From: Winogradskyella bathintestinalis
GTDB lineage: Bacteria > Bacteroidota > Bacteroidia > Flavobacteriales > Flavobacteriaceae
Reading direction: 5' to 3'
DNA: 64,000 bases
Assembly: GCF_030407435.1 (NCBI RefSeq)
Contig: NZ_JASDDK010000008.1
Coordinates: forward strand, 16,739-80,738
Below the pieces are notes generated by a model. That model had not been told where the DNA came from. It saw only the letters and a list, made by a program, of their open reading frames with translations, and did not search any database. This document shows positions 47,962-56,295 of the stretch, piece by piece. How positions within the stretch are numbered: position 1 is the first letter of the stretch; every line of letters starts with the position of its first letter. Position numbers and translations under genes: made by a program.

Positions 47962-49371
47962 ATGAAGAAGATAATAACTTTAGTATTTGTCTCCGTCTTA
48001 GGTGGTATATTAACCTTAGGAGGCTACAAACTTTTAATTGAAAATGAATCAAGTCCGCTAGTTGTTGAGCAGTCTTCTGATTTTCCGGTTTTTGTACCGG
48101 CATCCACTCATAATACTCTAAACACTAATGCTGCCATGGCACCTAATTTTGTAGAAGCGGCAGAACGATCATTAGATGCTGTTGTTCATGTAAAAAATAC
48201 GGCTACTGTTAATGCACCAATGTCCATGCGCGATTTATTTTACGGTCGTAGTTCGCAACGTGCGCAAGTAGGTACAGGCAGTGGAGTTATAATTTCACCT
48301 ACGGGTTATATTGTAACCAATAATCATGTTATTAAAAATGCCAACGAAATCAGTATAACTTTAAATGATAACAAAGTATATAGTGCAGAACTAATTGGCA
48401 CGGATGAAACTACAGATATTGCATTACTTAAAATTGAAACCGATGACGAATTACCTTTCATGGCTTTTGGCGATTCGGATAATGCAAAAATCGGTGAATG
48501 GGTTTTAGCCGTTGGAAATCCATTTAATCTCAATTCTACAGTTACCGCAGGAATTATTAGTGCAAAATCGAGAGATTTAACCGGGCAACATTTACAATCA
48601 TTTATTCAAACAGATGCAGCCGTGAATCCTGGAAATTCTGGAGGCGCTTTAGTTAATACCAATGGTGATTTAATTGGAATTAACACCGCAATTTCTTCTC
48701 AAACCGGTTCTTATATTGGTTATTCTTTTGCAGTGCCAAGTAATATTGCTCGAAAAATTGTGAATGACATTATGGAATATGGTAATGTACAGAACGGTAT
48801 TCTTGGAGTTGTAGGCGGAGCTTTAAATAGTAAGGCTGCTGAAGAATTAGGCACAGATACCACAGAAGGATTTTTTGTTAGTGAAGTACAAGAAGATACT
48901 GGTGCTGAAAAAGCAGGAATTAAATCGGGTGATATTATAAAGAAAATTGATAATGTTAATATCAATAAATTTTCGGATTTAACAGGTTATTTAAAAACCA
49001 AAAGTCCAGATGATACTGTTAAAGTGACCTTATTGCGAGATGGAGAAGAAGAAGTGTTACCTGTAACCTTGCTTAAATCAACGAGCTACAGCTTACCAAC
49101 AATTGGTTTAATAAAGAATGCGTCAGATAGAGATTTAAAACGATTTAATGCAGAATATGGGGTGAAAATTTCTAAACTCGACAAAGCCAATAAATTGTCT
49201 TGGAACCAGAATGGAGTTGAAGAAGGAAGCATTATTACAAAAATTAATGGTAAGAAATTAAATTCTGTAGAGGATGCCCAAAATGCTATTAGAACCAGAC
49301 AATATAATGAACCACTACAAATTGAATTGATTAATAAAGACGGCGAAAAAGTGGTTTTTAATTTCAGATAA
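47962..49371 (+). CDS. htrA: HtrA/DegP-type periplasmic serine protease
   Basis: A quality-control protease and chaperone of the periplasm. The 469-residue protein has an N-terminal membrane anchor/signal (about 1-25). The catalytic triad is His122 (TNNHVI), Asp152 (TTDIALLK) and Ser226 (NPGNSGGAL). Two PDZ domains follow (about 270-365 with VQEDTGAEKAGIKSGD, and 380-469). ATG at 47962, with a 253-bp gap to the divergent dapF; ended by a clear terminator at 49398-49424. Envelope-stress control is expected but no operator was identified. Confidence 0.94.
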   Translation: MKKIITLVFVSVLGGILTLGGYKLLIENESSPLVVEQSSDFPVFVPASTHNTLNTNAAMAPNFVEAAERSLDAVVHVKNTATVNAPMSMRDLFYGRSSQRAQVGTGSGVIISPTGYIVTNNHVIKNANEISITLNDNKVYSAELIGTDETTDIALLKIETDDELPFMAFGDSDNAKIGEWVLAVGNPFNLNSTVTAGIISAKSRDLTGQHLQSFIQTDAAVNPGNSGGALVNTNGDLIGINTAISSQTGSYIGYSFAVPSNIARKIVNDIMEYGNVQNGILGVVGGALNSKAAEELGTDTTEGFFVSEVQEDTGAEKAGIKSGDIIKKIDNVNINKFSDLTGYLKTKSPDDTVKVTLLRDGEEEVLPVTLLKSTSYSLPTIGLIKNASDRDLKRFNAEYGVKISKLDKANKLSWNQNGVEEGSIITKINGKKLNSVEDAQNAIRTRQYNEPLQIELINKDGEKVVFNFR

Positions 49372-49397
49372 CATTATAACAGATAAAATATCAATAG

Positions 49398-49424
49398 CCC
49401 TTCAAAGTATTATTCTTTGAAGGG
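49398..49424 (+). terminator. Intrinsic terminator of htrA
   Basis: CCCTTCAAAG / CTTTGAAGGG arms around a 7-base loop, followed by TTTTTATTTT. Confidence 0.92.
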
Positions 49425-49469
49425 TTTTTATTTTCGTTTAAATATGTTACGAAAACGTTTGAAATATAG

Positions 49470-49477
49470 TATTTTTG
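49470..49477 (+). promoter_or_regulatory. -7 promoter element for the long GAPDH gene (TATTTTTG)
   Basis: TATTTTTG fits TAnnTTTG, 32 bp before the ATG at 49510. The -33 position has no clean TTG. Confidence 0.45.
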
Positions 49478-49509
49478 CGCAAAATCTAAACCAATAAACT
49501 AAACAACAT

Positions 49510-50958
49510 ATGGGTTTTAATGACACTTACGAAAAAGAGTTAGCGTTTCAGGCCGATCGTCGAAGAGCAACCGTAGAATTTATTAAAATTGTTAGCGACT
49601 TATGGTATGACAAGTCTATTGAGCTTGTTTTATTCAGAAATCAACTCATCGATAGAAACGTGAGCGAAATTTTAAACTTGCATGAATATGCCGGTGAATT
49701 TGTTCAAAAGCCAATTTCTATTTTCGATTCTGTTGAAATTGCACAAGCTATTAATGCACTAACCCTACCTCCTGCAAAATTAGATATAGGGAAACTTACT
49801 TATGAGTTCCATTTAGAAGATCAAAAATATGGTAACGCTACTGCATTTGTAGCTGCTAAATTAGGGAATGCCAAAAACAATAAAACCATTGAACCAAAAG
49901 ATGTTGTACTGTATGGTTTTGGTAGAATTGGTCGTTTAGTAGCTCGCGAATTAATGACGCGAACAGGAAAAGGTACACAATTACGATTAAGAGCAATTGT
50001 AACTCGAGGCGACATTAATGAAACTGTTTTAGAAAAACGTGCGTCTCTGTTAAGAAATGATTCCGTGCATGGAGATTTTTCTGGTATGGTGAGCACTGAT
50101 GTTAAAAACTCTGCTTTAATAATTAATGGTACTACGGTAAAAATCATTTCTGCAAAAGCACCAGAAGATATTGATTACACTAAATATGGTATTAACAATG
50201 CTTTAATTATTGATAATACAGGAGCATTTAGAGATAAAGAAGCATTAAGCCGACATCTAAAATCGAAAGGAGTTGATAAAGTATTATTAACCGCACCTGG
50301 CAAAGGAGTTCCGAATATTGTGCATGGAGTTAACCAAAAAGAACATGACCCTGACCAAGTTAAAATATTTTCGGCAGCCTCTTGTACAACAAATGCTATT
50401 ACTCCTATTTTAAAGGCAGTTGAAGACTCTTTCGGTATAAAAACGGGGCATTTAGAAACAATTCATGCTTACACTAATGATCAAAATTTGGTAGATAATT
50501 TTCATAGTAAATACAGACGTGGGCGTGCTGCTGCATTAAATATGGTAATAACTGAAACCGGTGCAGGTCAAGCCGTTAGCAAAGCATTACCTTCTCTAGA
50601 AGGAAAGTTAACCTCTAATGCCATTAGAGTTCCTGTTCCAAACGGTTCATTAGCTATTCTGAGTTTAGAATTAGAGAATGAAACCTCAGTTGAGAGCATG
50701 AATACTATTATGAAGAAATATGCACTTGAAGGTGATTTAGTAGAGCAAATAAAATATGAAATGAGTGATGAACTAGTATCAAGTGATATTGTTGGCAGTT
50801 CTGCACCTTCTATTTACGATAGTAAAGCAACAATTGTTAGAAAAGATGGCAAGAACGTAATATTATATATTTGGTATGATAACGAATATGGTTACAGTCA
50901 CCAAGTGATTCGTTTAGCAAAATACATTAGTAAAGTAAGACGCTATGCTTATTACTAA
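49510..50958 (+). CDS. gap: Glyceraldehyde-3-phosphate dehydrogenase, long form
   Basis: Oxidises glyceraldehyde-3-phosphate with NAD(P) and phosphate. The 482-residue protein has an extension of about 130 residues before the Rossmann motif YGFGRIGR (135-142), compared with about 335 residues for classical GAPDH. The catalytic Cys292 sits in AASCTTNAITP. Bacteroidota commonly encode this long type next to a classical one, and it may run in the gluconeogenic direction, but that is inference. The extension contains a LWYDKSIELVLFRNQLIDRN-like helix region. Own promoter and terminator. Confidence 0.93.
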   Translation: MGFNDTYEKELAFQADRRRATVEFIKIVSDLWYDKSIELVLFRNQLIDRNVSEILNLHEYAGEFVQKPISIFDSVEIAQAINALTLPPAKLDIGKLTYEFHLEDQKYGNATAFVAAKLGNAKNNKTIEPKDVVLYGFGRIGRLVARELMTRTGKGTQLRLRAIVTRGDINETVLEKRASLLRNDSVHGDFSGMVSTDVKNSALIINGTTVKIISAKAPEDIDYTKYGINNALIIDNTGAFRDKEALSRHLKSKGVDKVLLTAPGKGVPNIVHGVNQKEHDPDQVKIFSAASCTTNAITPILKAVEDSFGIKTGHLETIHAYTNDQNLVDNFHSKYRRGRAAALNMVITETGAGQAVSKALPSLEGKLTSNAIRVPVPNGSLAILSLELENETSVESMNTIMKKYALEGDLVEQIKYEMSDELVSSDIVGSSAPSIYDSKATIVRKDGKNVILYIWYDNEYGYSHQVIRLAKYISKVRRYAYY

Positions 50959-51545
50959 AAATTTTTGAAAAGGAAAATTTAAAAATCTTGTCTAACGGCA
51001 AGATTTTTTTTGCTTAAATATCATTAAGTCTTCCAAGTGTAATATTATTTCATGCACTGTTATCGTTGCAAGATATAAAATCTACATGTTAAGCTTAATT
51101 CTAAATTGGTAATGGTACTATTAATAGTATAGAAATTGATGAAATAATAAAAACACTCAGTCATATAGTCAGTTTCATTATGGATTTAAATAGACTTTAG
51201 AGTTGAGTTAACTAGTTTTAAATAAATCTTAAATCCCTGACGTTTACAGACCGGATGATGAGAACCAAAAAAAAAATTAAGGTAGGTAATAATGAGATGT
51301 CTTTTCAATGATGGTATTAGTTATAAGTTAGCACTAGACTTTATATCTAACATTAATTAGATGCTTATTTTATTATGAAAATTTTACGTTTATGCCTACT
51401 TAACATCTAAATTAAAATTTCTATCGTATATAACATGCCTCCTAATTTTAAGAGGCTATTTGTTTTGTAATTGTTCTATGAAATCCTCATAAAATTATTA
51501 TCTTGGCACCTATTAATATAACACATCCATAAAATTACCTCTAAG
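50959..51545. other. 587-bp AT-rich region without a gene
   Basis: Holds the GAPDH terminator (50981-51008) and a short GCCTC/GAGGC hairpin at 51437-51456 followed by a T-rich tract. No frame above about 20 codons in a plausible context was found, and no tRNA or familiar RNA fold. It might contain a small RNA, but nothing specific supports one. Confidence 0.5.
50981..51008 (+). terminator. Intrinsic terminator of the GAPDH gene
   Basis: AAAAATCTTG / CAAGATTTTT arms with an 8-base loop and a following T run. Confidence 0.9.
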
Positions 51546-52154
51546 ATGAAATTCTTAACCAAAGTCATTGTAATTCTTTTAGTTACAATTAGTTTTCAAT
51601 TCACAACCGCACAAACTTCTGGAGAACAAGAAGAAAAATTATCTCTTAACAGTGGCACTATAGATAATCAATTTGAATTTGTAATAAGAAGGTCTAATAG
51701 TTGGCAAGATTATAAAACGGTTAAAAAAACATGGTTATATGCTTTAAAGGCACATACATTAGATTCACTTAAAGCGGTTCATAAAGATTTAGCAGACACA
51801 CAAGCAATTGTAGAAACGCAAGCTGGTGAAATAGAAACTCTTAAATCTAATCTCGCAAATACAGAATCTACACTAAGTTCAACGAATGACGAAAAAGATA
51901 ATATTTCATTATTTGGTATTCAGACGAGCAAATCGAGTTATAAAGTATTAATGTGGAGTATCATCGCAGGTCTTTTAGTTTTATTATTATTCTTTATCTA
52001 CAAGTTTAAAGGTAGTAACTCTTCAACTCGTGAAGCAAAACATAAACTAGACGAAGTAGAAACTGAATTTGAAGAACACAGAAGAAACGCTTTAGAGCGA
52101 GAGCAAAAAGTGAGACGTCAATTACAAGATGAATTGAATAAGCAAAAGTCTTAG
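51546..52154 (+). CDS. Membrane-anchored coiled-coil protein (unknown function)
   Basis: A 202-residue protein with a signal peptide (ending FTTAQ), an extracytoplasmic helix rich in E/K/L (about 70-115, coiled coil), one transmembrane helix (about 133-152, ending FFIYKFKG) and a charged cytoplasmic helix to the end. Related flavobacterial proteins are sometimes labelled tRNA (guanine-N1)-methyltransferase, but no methyltransferase motif is present, so I do not use that name. It is followed by a terminator and the acetyltransferase relic. Confidence 0.75.
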   Translation: MKFLTKVIVILLVTISFQFTTAQTSGEQEEKLSLNSGTIDNQFEFVIRRSNSWQDYKTVKKTWLYALKAHTLDSLKAVHKDLADTQAIVETQAGEIETLKSNLANTESTLSSTNDEKDNISLFGIQTSKSSYKVLMWSIIAGLLVLLLFFIYKFKGSNSSTREAKHKLDEVETEFEEHRRNALEREQKVRRQLQDELNKQKS

Positions 52155-52184
52155 AGCAACTTTCTCTGAAAATTTATAAAAATT

Positions 52185-52208
52185 AATCCGTAATTTTAAT
52201 TGCGGATT
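52185..52208 (+). terminator. Intrinsic terminator after the coiled-coil gene
   Basis: AATCCGTAATT and AATTGCGGATT pair with one T-G wobble and are followed by a T run. The stop codon is about 30 bp upstream. Confidence 0.75.
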
Positions 52209-52213
52209 TTTTT

Positions 52214-52351
52214 ATGACCATTATTAAATCACATATTGATCATTTAGAATATTTAGTACCATTATTTAATGATTACCGCATATTCTACAAACAATCGTCA
52301 GATAAAAAAGGAGTAGGACGTTATCTATTAGATCGTTTTAAAAATAAATAG
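52214..52351 (+). pseudogene. Truncated N-terminal fragment of a GNAT acetyltransferase
   Basis: A 45-codon frame (ATG at 52214, TAG at 52349-52351) whose sequence HLEYLVPLFNDYRIFYKQ resembles the first helix region of GNAT enzymes (the LxPLFDxYRxFYxQxSD segment). It stops after DRFKNK, where normal members continue for about 110 more residues with the acetyl-CoA site. The following 40 bp to holA hold only a terminator, so the rest is gone. It is probably a decayed gene; a short expressed peptide is possible but unlikely. The identification rests on resemblance. Confidence 0.55.
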
Positions 52352-52375
52352 TTCCGATAAAAGAACGAACTATTT
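52346..52375. terminator. Bidirectional hairpin terminator between the GNAT relic and holA
   Basis: AAATAGTTC (52346-52354) and GAACTATTT (52367-52375) around a 12-base loop, with T on the plus-side end. It separates convergent genes and overlaps the stop codon of the relic. Confidence 0.65.
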
Positions 52376-52390
52376 TATCAAAAATTTTGT

Positions 52391-53398
52391 TTAACCTAAT
52401 ATCTTAACTAATAATTCTTTTAACAAATCACCTTGAGGTGTGGCATTAGACCCAACACCCTTGCTTTTAACATCAAATTCGCGTAACACATTAATTACAT
52501 AACTTACCTTTTTCATTGGGTAATTTCTAGAAGCATCGATGTATTCATTCACAAAATAAGGATTTACTTTAAGCGCAGAAGCCACACTTCTCGGATTTCT
52601 ATCAGACATACCGTGCAGGTGCAATATTTGCGAAAAGAAATTGAATAGTAATGTAACAGTTACAACCATTGGATTATCCTTAGGGTTATCTGCAAAATAC
52701 TTAGCAATTTGATGTGCTTTTACCACATTGCGTTGTCCGACAGCTTTTCGTAATTCAAAATTATTATAATCTTTACTAATACCTATGTTTTCTTCAATAT
52801 GTTCTGGAGTTATCTGTGTGCCTTCCGGTAAAACAATTTTCAACTTGTTGAGTTCATTGTCTATTTTGCTGAGATTGGTGCCTAAAAACTCAACCAACAT
52901 TTGTGCTGCTTTGGGTGAAATGTTGTAATTCTGACCATTTAAAACACGCCTTATCCAATCAGAAACTTGGTTTTCGTACATTTTTTTACTCTCAAAAACG
53001 ATACCACCATTTTTACTAATCGCTTTATATAATGCTTTTCGTCTATCTAGTTTTTTGTACTTATAATTGAGAACCAATACTGTTGTAGGTTGCGGATTAG
53101 CAGCGTATGATGCCAACTTTTCAATAGATCTACTTAAGTCTTGAGCTTCCTTAACAATAACTACTTGGCGCTCTGCCATCATCGGGTAGCGTTTAGCGTT
53201 GCTAACAATATCATCAATTGTAACATCACGTCCATAAAGCACCATTTGGTTGAACCCTTTTTCGGATTCTTCAAGCACATGATCTTCAATAAAGTCTGAA
53301 ATTTTATCTATATAATAAGATTCCTCACCCATTAAAAAATAAATAGGTTTAAGGTCGCCTTTTTTTATGGCTGAAACTAATTGTTTTACGTCGTCCAA
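52391..53398 (-). CDS. holA: DNA polymerase III subunit delta
   Basis: Clamp-loader subunit that opens the sliding clamp. About 335 residues with the N-terminal AAA+-like region starting KPIYFLMGEESYYIDKI, the VLVLNYKYKKLDRRKALYK segment and the C-terminal helical collar (from about 220). I take the TTG at 53396-53398 (giving MDDVKQLVSAIKKG), because relatives begin with this DEVKxI-like helix. A longer frame starts at a TTG 18 bp upstream (53416). Divergent from the HsdR-N gene. Confidence 0.9.
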   Translation of the reverse strand: MDDVKQLVSAIKKGDLKPIYFLMGEESYYIDKISDFIEDHVLEESEKGFNQMVLYGRDVTIDDIVSNAKRYPMMAERQVVIVKEAQDLSRSIEKLASYAANPQPTTVLVLNYKYKKLDRRKALYKAISKNGGIVFESKKMYENQVSDWIRRVLNGQNYNISPKAAQMLVEFLGTNLSKIDNELNKLKIVLPEGTQITPEHIEENIGISKDYNNFELRKAVGQRNVVKAHQIAKYFADNPKDNPMVVTVTLLFNFFSQILHLHGMSDRNPRSVASALKVNPYFVNEYIDASRNYPMKKVSYVINVLREFDVKSKGVGSNATPQGDLLKELLVKILG

Positions 53399-53477
53399 AT
53401 TTTTTTTAAATACCAAAAATTAAAAGCACCAAATTCCAACGGTGAATTACTAAAGTTTGGAATGTGGAATTTGTGCA

Positions 53478-53507
53478 TTGGATATTGTTTCTATGTCCTT
53501 AAATTTG
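53478..53507 (+). promoter_or_regulatory. Promoter TTG-N19-TAAATTTG for the HsdR-N/GT pair
   Basis: TTG at 53478-53480 and TAAATTTG at 53500-53507 are separated by exactly 19 bp, the optimal Bacteroidota spacing. It lies 19 bp before the GTG start at 53527. Among the best promoter matches in this window. Confidence 0.65.
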
Positions 53508-53526
53508 ACTAAAATTAACAATCAAA

Positions 53527-53979
53527 GTGTTTCAAGAACTCAACTTTCCAAAGTTTGAATACCGTTTCAAAAGTACTGAAAATAAAGTTTCTATTTTTGA
53601 TGTCATCCGTAAAAAATTCATCATTCTTCAACCCGAAGAATGGGTCAGACAACATTGTGTTCACTTTTTAATTAATTTTAAAAACTATCCTAAATCACTA
53701 ATTAACGTTGAGAAAGAGCTTATTATAAATGGTTTAAAGAAGCGCTATGATATTGTAATTTTTAATCCTAACGGAAGTATTTATTTAATTGTAGAATGTA
53801 AATCGCATCATATAAAAATAGACCAAACCACTTTCGATCAAATTGCACGTTATAACTTAACTTTAAATGCCACCTATTTAATGGTTACTAATGGCTTAAA
53901 TCATTATTATTGTGAGATGGATATGAAAAATGAACGCTATTCGTTTTTAAAAGCAATTCCAGATTATAAAACCAACTAA
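53527..53979 (+). CDS. Stand-alone HsdR N-terminal (PD-(D/E)XK) nuclease-domain protein
   Basis: A 150-residue protein with the type I restriction enzyme R N-terminal fold. The active-site pattern is Glu62/Glu64 in VEKELII, Asp75 in KRYDIVIFN, and Glu90-Cys-Lys92 in LIVECKS (E-x-K). There is no motor domain or modification partner in the neighbourhood, so it is not a restriction system. Its natural role is unknown, possibly DNA or RNA processing. Start GTG at 53527. The GT2 gene begins directly at the next base (53980), so the two are coupled. Confidence 0.8.
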   Translation: MFQELNFPKFEYRFKSTENKVSIFDVIRKKFIILQPEEWVRQHCVHFLINFKNYPKSLINVEKELIINGLKKRYDIVIFNPNGSIYLIVECKSHHIKIDQTTFDQIARYNLTLNATYLMVTNGLNHYYCEMDMKNERYSFLKAIPDYKTN

Positions 53980-54972
53980 ATGTTTAAAACCAAAGATATT
54001 GCGGTAGTTATTTTAAACTGGAATGGAAAAACCCTTCTCGAAAAATTTATACCGTCTATTTTAAAATATTCTGACGATGCGGTAATATATGTTGCAGATA
54101 ATGCTTCAACTGACGATTCGGTAGCTTTTGTGACTGAACGATTTCCAACGGTGCAAGTCATTGAAAACTCAGAAAATAGTGGCTATGCCAAGGGCTATAA
54201 TGAGGCGCTTAAACATGTTGATGAGCCCCTATTCTGCTTGTTAAACAGTGATATTGAAGTTACCGAAAATTGGCTTCAACCTATAATATCTGAATTTAAT
54301 AGCGATGCAAACACAGCGATCATTCAACCAAAAATATTAGACTATAAAAACAAATCTTATTTTGAATACGCTGGTGCTGCCGGCGGATACATAGATAAGT
54401 TTGGTTATCCATTTTGTAGAGGACGCATTTTCGATACTATTGAAAAAGACAGCGGACAATATAACGATACCAAAACTATATTTTGGGCATCTGGGGCTTG
54501 TCTATTTATTAAAAATTCAGTTTTTAAAAATTTGGGCGAATTTGATGAAACCTATTTTGCTCACATGGAAGAAATTGATTTATGTTGGCGTGCATTTAAT
54601 TCAAACTACACAACAAAATATGTGGGCAGTTCAACGGTCTACCATGTTGGTGGTGCAACATTGAGTAACACCAATCCCAGGAAAACCTATCTCAATTTTA
54701 GAAACAGTTTATTTACACTAATTAAGAACACGGATACTAATATAATTTTTAAAATTGGATTTAGAATGGTACTAGACGGTGTTGCTGCCCTTCGGTTTTT
54801 ATATCAATTAAGGCCCGCTTTTTTAGTCGCTATTCTTAAAGCTCATTTATCATTTTATTGCAATTTGCCGCGCCTTATTAAACAACGAAAAGAAATACCA
54901 AAACGATCTGGTTATTATGAAACTAACTCTATAGTTTGGGCCTATTTTGCAAAGAATAGAAAAACGTTGTAA
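53980..54972 (+). CDS. Family 2 glycosyltransferase
   Basis: A 330-residue rhamnosyltransferase-type GT2. The N-terminal site is IAVVILNWNGKTLL, the metal-binding region is LLNSDIEV (Asp-centred), and the central SGACLFIKNSVF and HMEEIDLCWRA segments match glycan-assembling enzymes. It has no membrane helix apart from a moderately hydrophobic C-terminal stretch. Probably acts on a surface polysaccharide; acceptor unknown. Begins right at the stop of the HsdR-N gene. Confidence 0.88.
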   Translation: MFKTKDIAVVILNWNGKTLLEKFIPSILKYSDDAVIYVADNASTDDSVAFVTERFPTVQVIENSENSGYAKGYNEALKHVDEPLFCLLNSDIEVTENWLQPIISEFNSDANTAIIQPKILDYKNKSYFEYAGAAGGYIDKFGYPFCRGRIFDTIEKDSGQYNDTKTIFWASGACLFIKNSVFKNLGEFDETYFAHMEEIDLCWRAFNSNYTTKYVGSSTVYHVGGATLSNTNPRKTYLNFRNSLFTLIKNTDTNIIFKIGFRMVLDGVAALRFLYQLRPAFLVAILKAHLSFYCNLPRLIKQRKEIPKRSGYYETNSIVWAYFAKNRKTL

Positions 54973-55031
54973 TTGTAAATAAAACTGTTAAAATTTTTGT
55001 TAATCGTTATCTAGTCCTCTATTCTTTTGCA

Positions 55032-55039
55032 TAATTTTG
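55032..55039 (+). promoter_or_regulatory. -7 promoter element for the OmpA lipoprotein gene (TAATTTTG)
   Basis: TAATTTTG fits TAnnTTTG, 36 bp before the ATG at 55076. The nearest upstream TTG is 32 bp away, beyond usual spacing. Confidence 0.4.
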
Positions 55040-55075
55040 CTATGTTAAGATTAACAATATAAACAAGATTCAATT

Positions 55076-55933
55076 ATGAAAAAATTAATGTTATTAAGTG
55101 CATTTTCTTTGATGTTTTTAGCATCGTGTGTTTCTAAGAAAGAACATGTTGCGCTTCAAGAAAAATACCAAGAAAGTCAAGATTTATTAAATACCGCAAC
55201 TGTTAAATTAAATAGTTGTTTGTCTGATGCTGCGGCTGCAAATGCCAGAGTTGAAACTATGAAAGACCAGCTTTCTGATTTACGTAAAGCCAATCAAGAT
55301 TTAATTGATACTAAAGGAAACTTAACAACGCTAACTCAAAAAGGTGCTGAAAACCTTGAGAGATCTTTAGAAAGTTTAAAAGAACGCGATTTAAAAATTA
55401 CAAGATTACAAGATGCTTTAACTAAGAAGGATAGTGTAACTTTAGCTATTGTTACTAGTTTGAAAAAGGCTGTTGGTATTAATGATCCAGATATTGAAAT
55501 TAACGTTGAAAAAGGTGTGGTATTTATTTCTATTGCCGATAAATTATTATTCCAGAGTGGTAGTTATAATGTAACTAATGAAGCTAAAAATGTATTGGCT
55601 AAAGTGGCTAAAGTTGTAAACAGTAAGCCAGATTTTGAGGCCATGGTTGAGTCGCATACCGATAATGTACCATATAACAAACCACCATTAATTGATAACT
55701 GGGATTTAAGTGCTAAGCGTGCTACATCAGTAGTTAGAGTATTAGAAGACTTAGATGTAAATCCAAAACAATTAATTGCTGCAGCTCGTAGCTATTACGT
55801 ACCATTAGTAGATAACGATACGGCTTCTAACAGAGCAAAAAACAGACGTACAAGAATTGTGGTTATGCCAAAAATAGACCAGTTCTATCAAATGGTTGAA
55901 GAAGAAATGAAAAACTTAGCAGAAGGTAATTAA
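55076..55933 (+). CDS. OmpA family outer-membrane lipoprotein
   Basis: A 285-residue protein with lipobox LASC (Cys18), a coiled-coil region (about 25-115) and a C-terminal OmpA peptidoglycan-binding domain (about 150-270, with MVESHTDNVPYN, NWDLSAKRATSVV and NRAKNRRTRIVV). It anchors the outer membrane to peptidoglycan. Own terminator at 55961-55981; codons such as GCT/GAA dominate, as expected of a strongly expressed gene. The coiled coil resembles Lpp-type or Pal-adjacent spacer helices. Confidence 0.92.
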   Translation: MKKLMLLSAFSLMFLASCVSKKEHVALQEKYQESQDLLNTATVKLNSCLSDAAAANARVETMKDQLSDLRKANQDLIDTKGNLTTLTQKGAENLERSLESLKERDLKITRLQDALTKKDSVTLAIVTSLKKAVGINDPDIEINVEKGVVFISIADKLLFQSGSYNVTNEAKNVLAKVAKVVNSKPDFEAMVESHTDNVPYNKPPLIDNWDLSAKRATSVVRVLEDLDVNPKQLIAAARSYYVPLVDNDTASNRAKNRRTRIVVMPKIDQFYQMVEEEMKNLAEGN

Positions 55934-56295
55934 TTCCTTTTGAAATTATACTAATTTAAAAAATCCGGTTTTGCCGGATTTTTTTTGGTTTTGTTTGAAG
56001 TGAGTGCATTGATATTATTAAATTGTTTTGTTATAATGGCATAATTGTCATCGTAGAATACAACGGATTTAATTTAATAATTGTAATTAGCTGTTGTTTT
56101 CTATGGACTTAGGGACTCAAATTTATAGCCTGAATAATATTCTAAAGTTGTACCTGAGTTAATATATGCCAAAGTCGCTAGACATAAAATTGCCTTCAGT
56201 AAACAATCCATATATCAAAAATATGGTATGACTTTTATTTAACTAAAAACGTTTTAAGCTATTAATAACTAGAGGCTCCTTAAAACAATTCTACA
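55934..56295. other. 362-bp non-coding region before the PAS kinase
   Basis: Contains the OmpA-gene terminator and an imperfect CCATAT/ATATGG hairpin at 56208-56226. Nothing further was recognised; the two flanking genes are convergent. Confidence 0.45.
55961..55981 (+). terminator. Intrinsic terminator of the OmpA lipoprotein gene
   Basis: AAATCCGG / CCGGATTT arms with a 5-base loop and T8 following. Confidence 0.92.

Noticed and set aside
51546..52154. tRNA (guanine-N1)-methyltransferase label
   Set aside because: The product is a signal-peptide coiled-coil protein with one membrane helix and no SAM site.
53420..53500. AAATTCCA / TGGAATTT inverted repeat as a regulatory dyad
   Set aside because: Similar AAATTCCAA-type filler occurs elsewhere (about 3905-3940) and is common low-complexity spacer; arms are far apart and imperfect.
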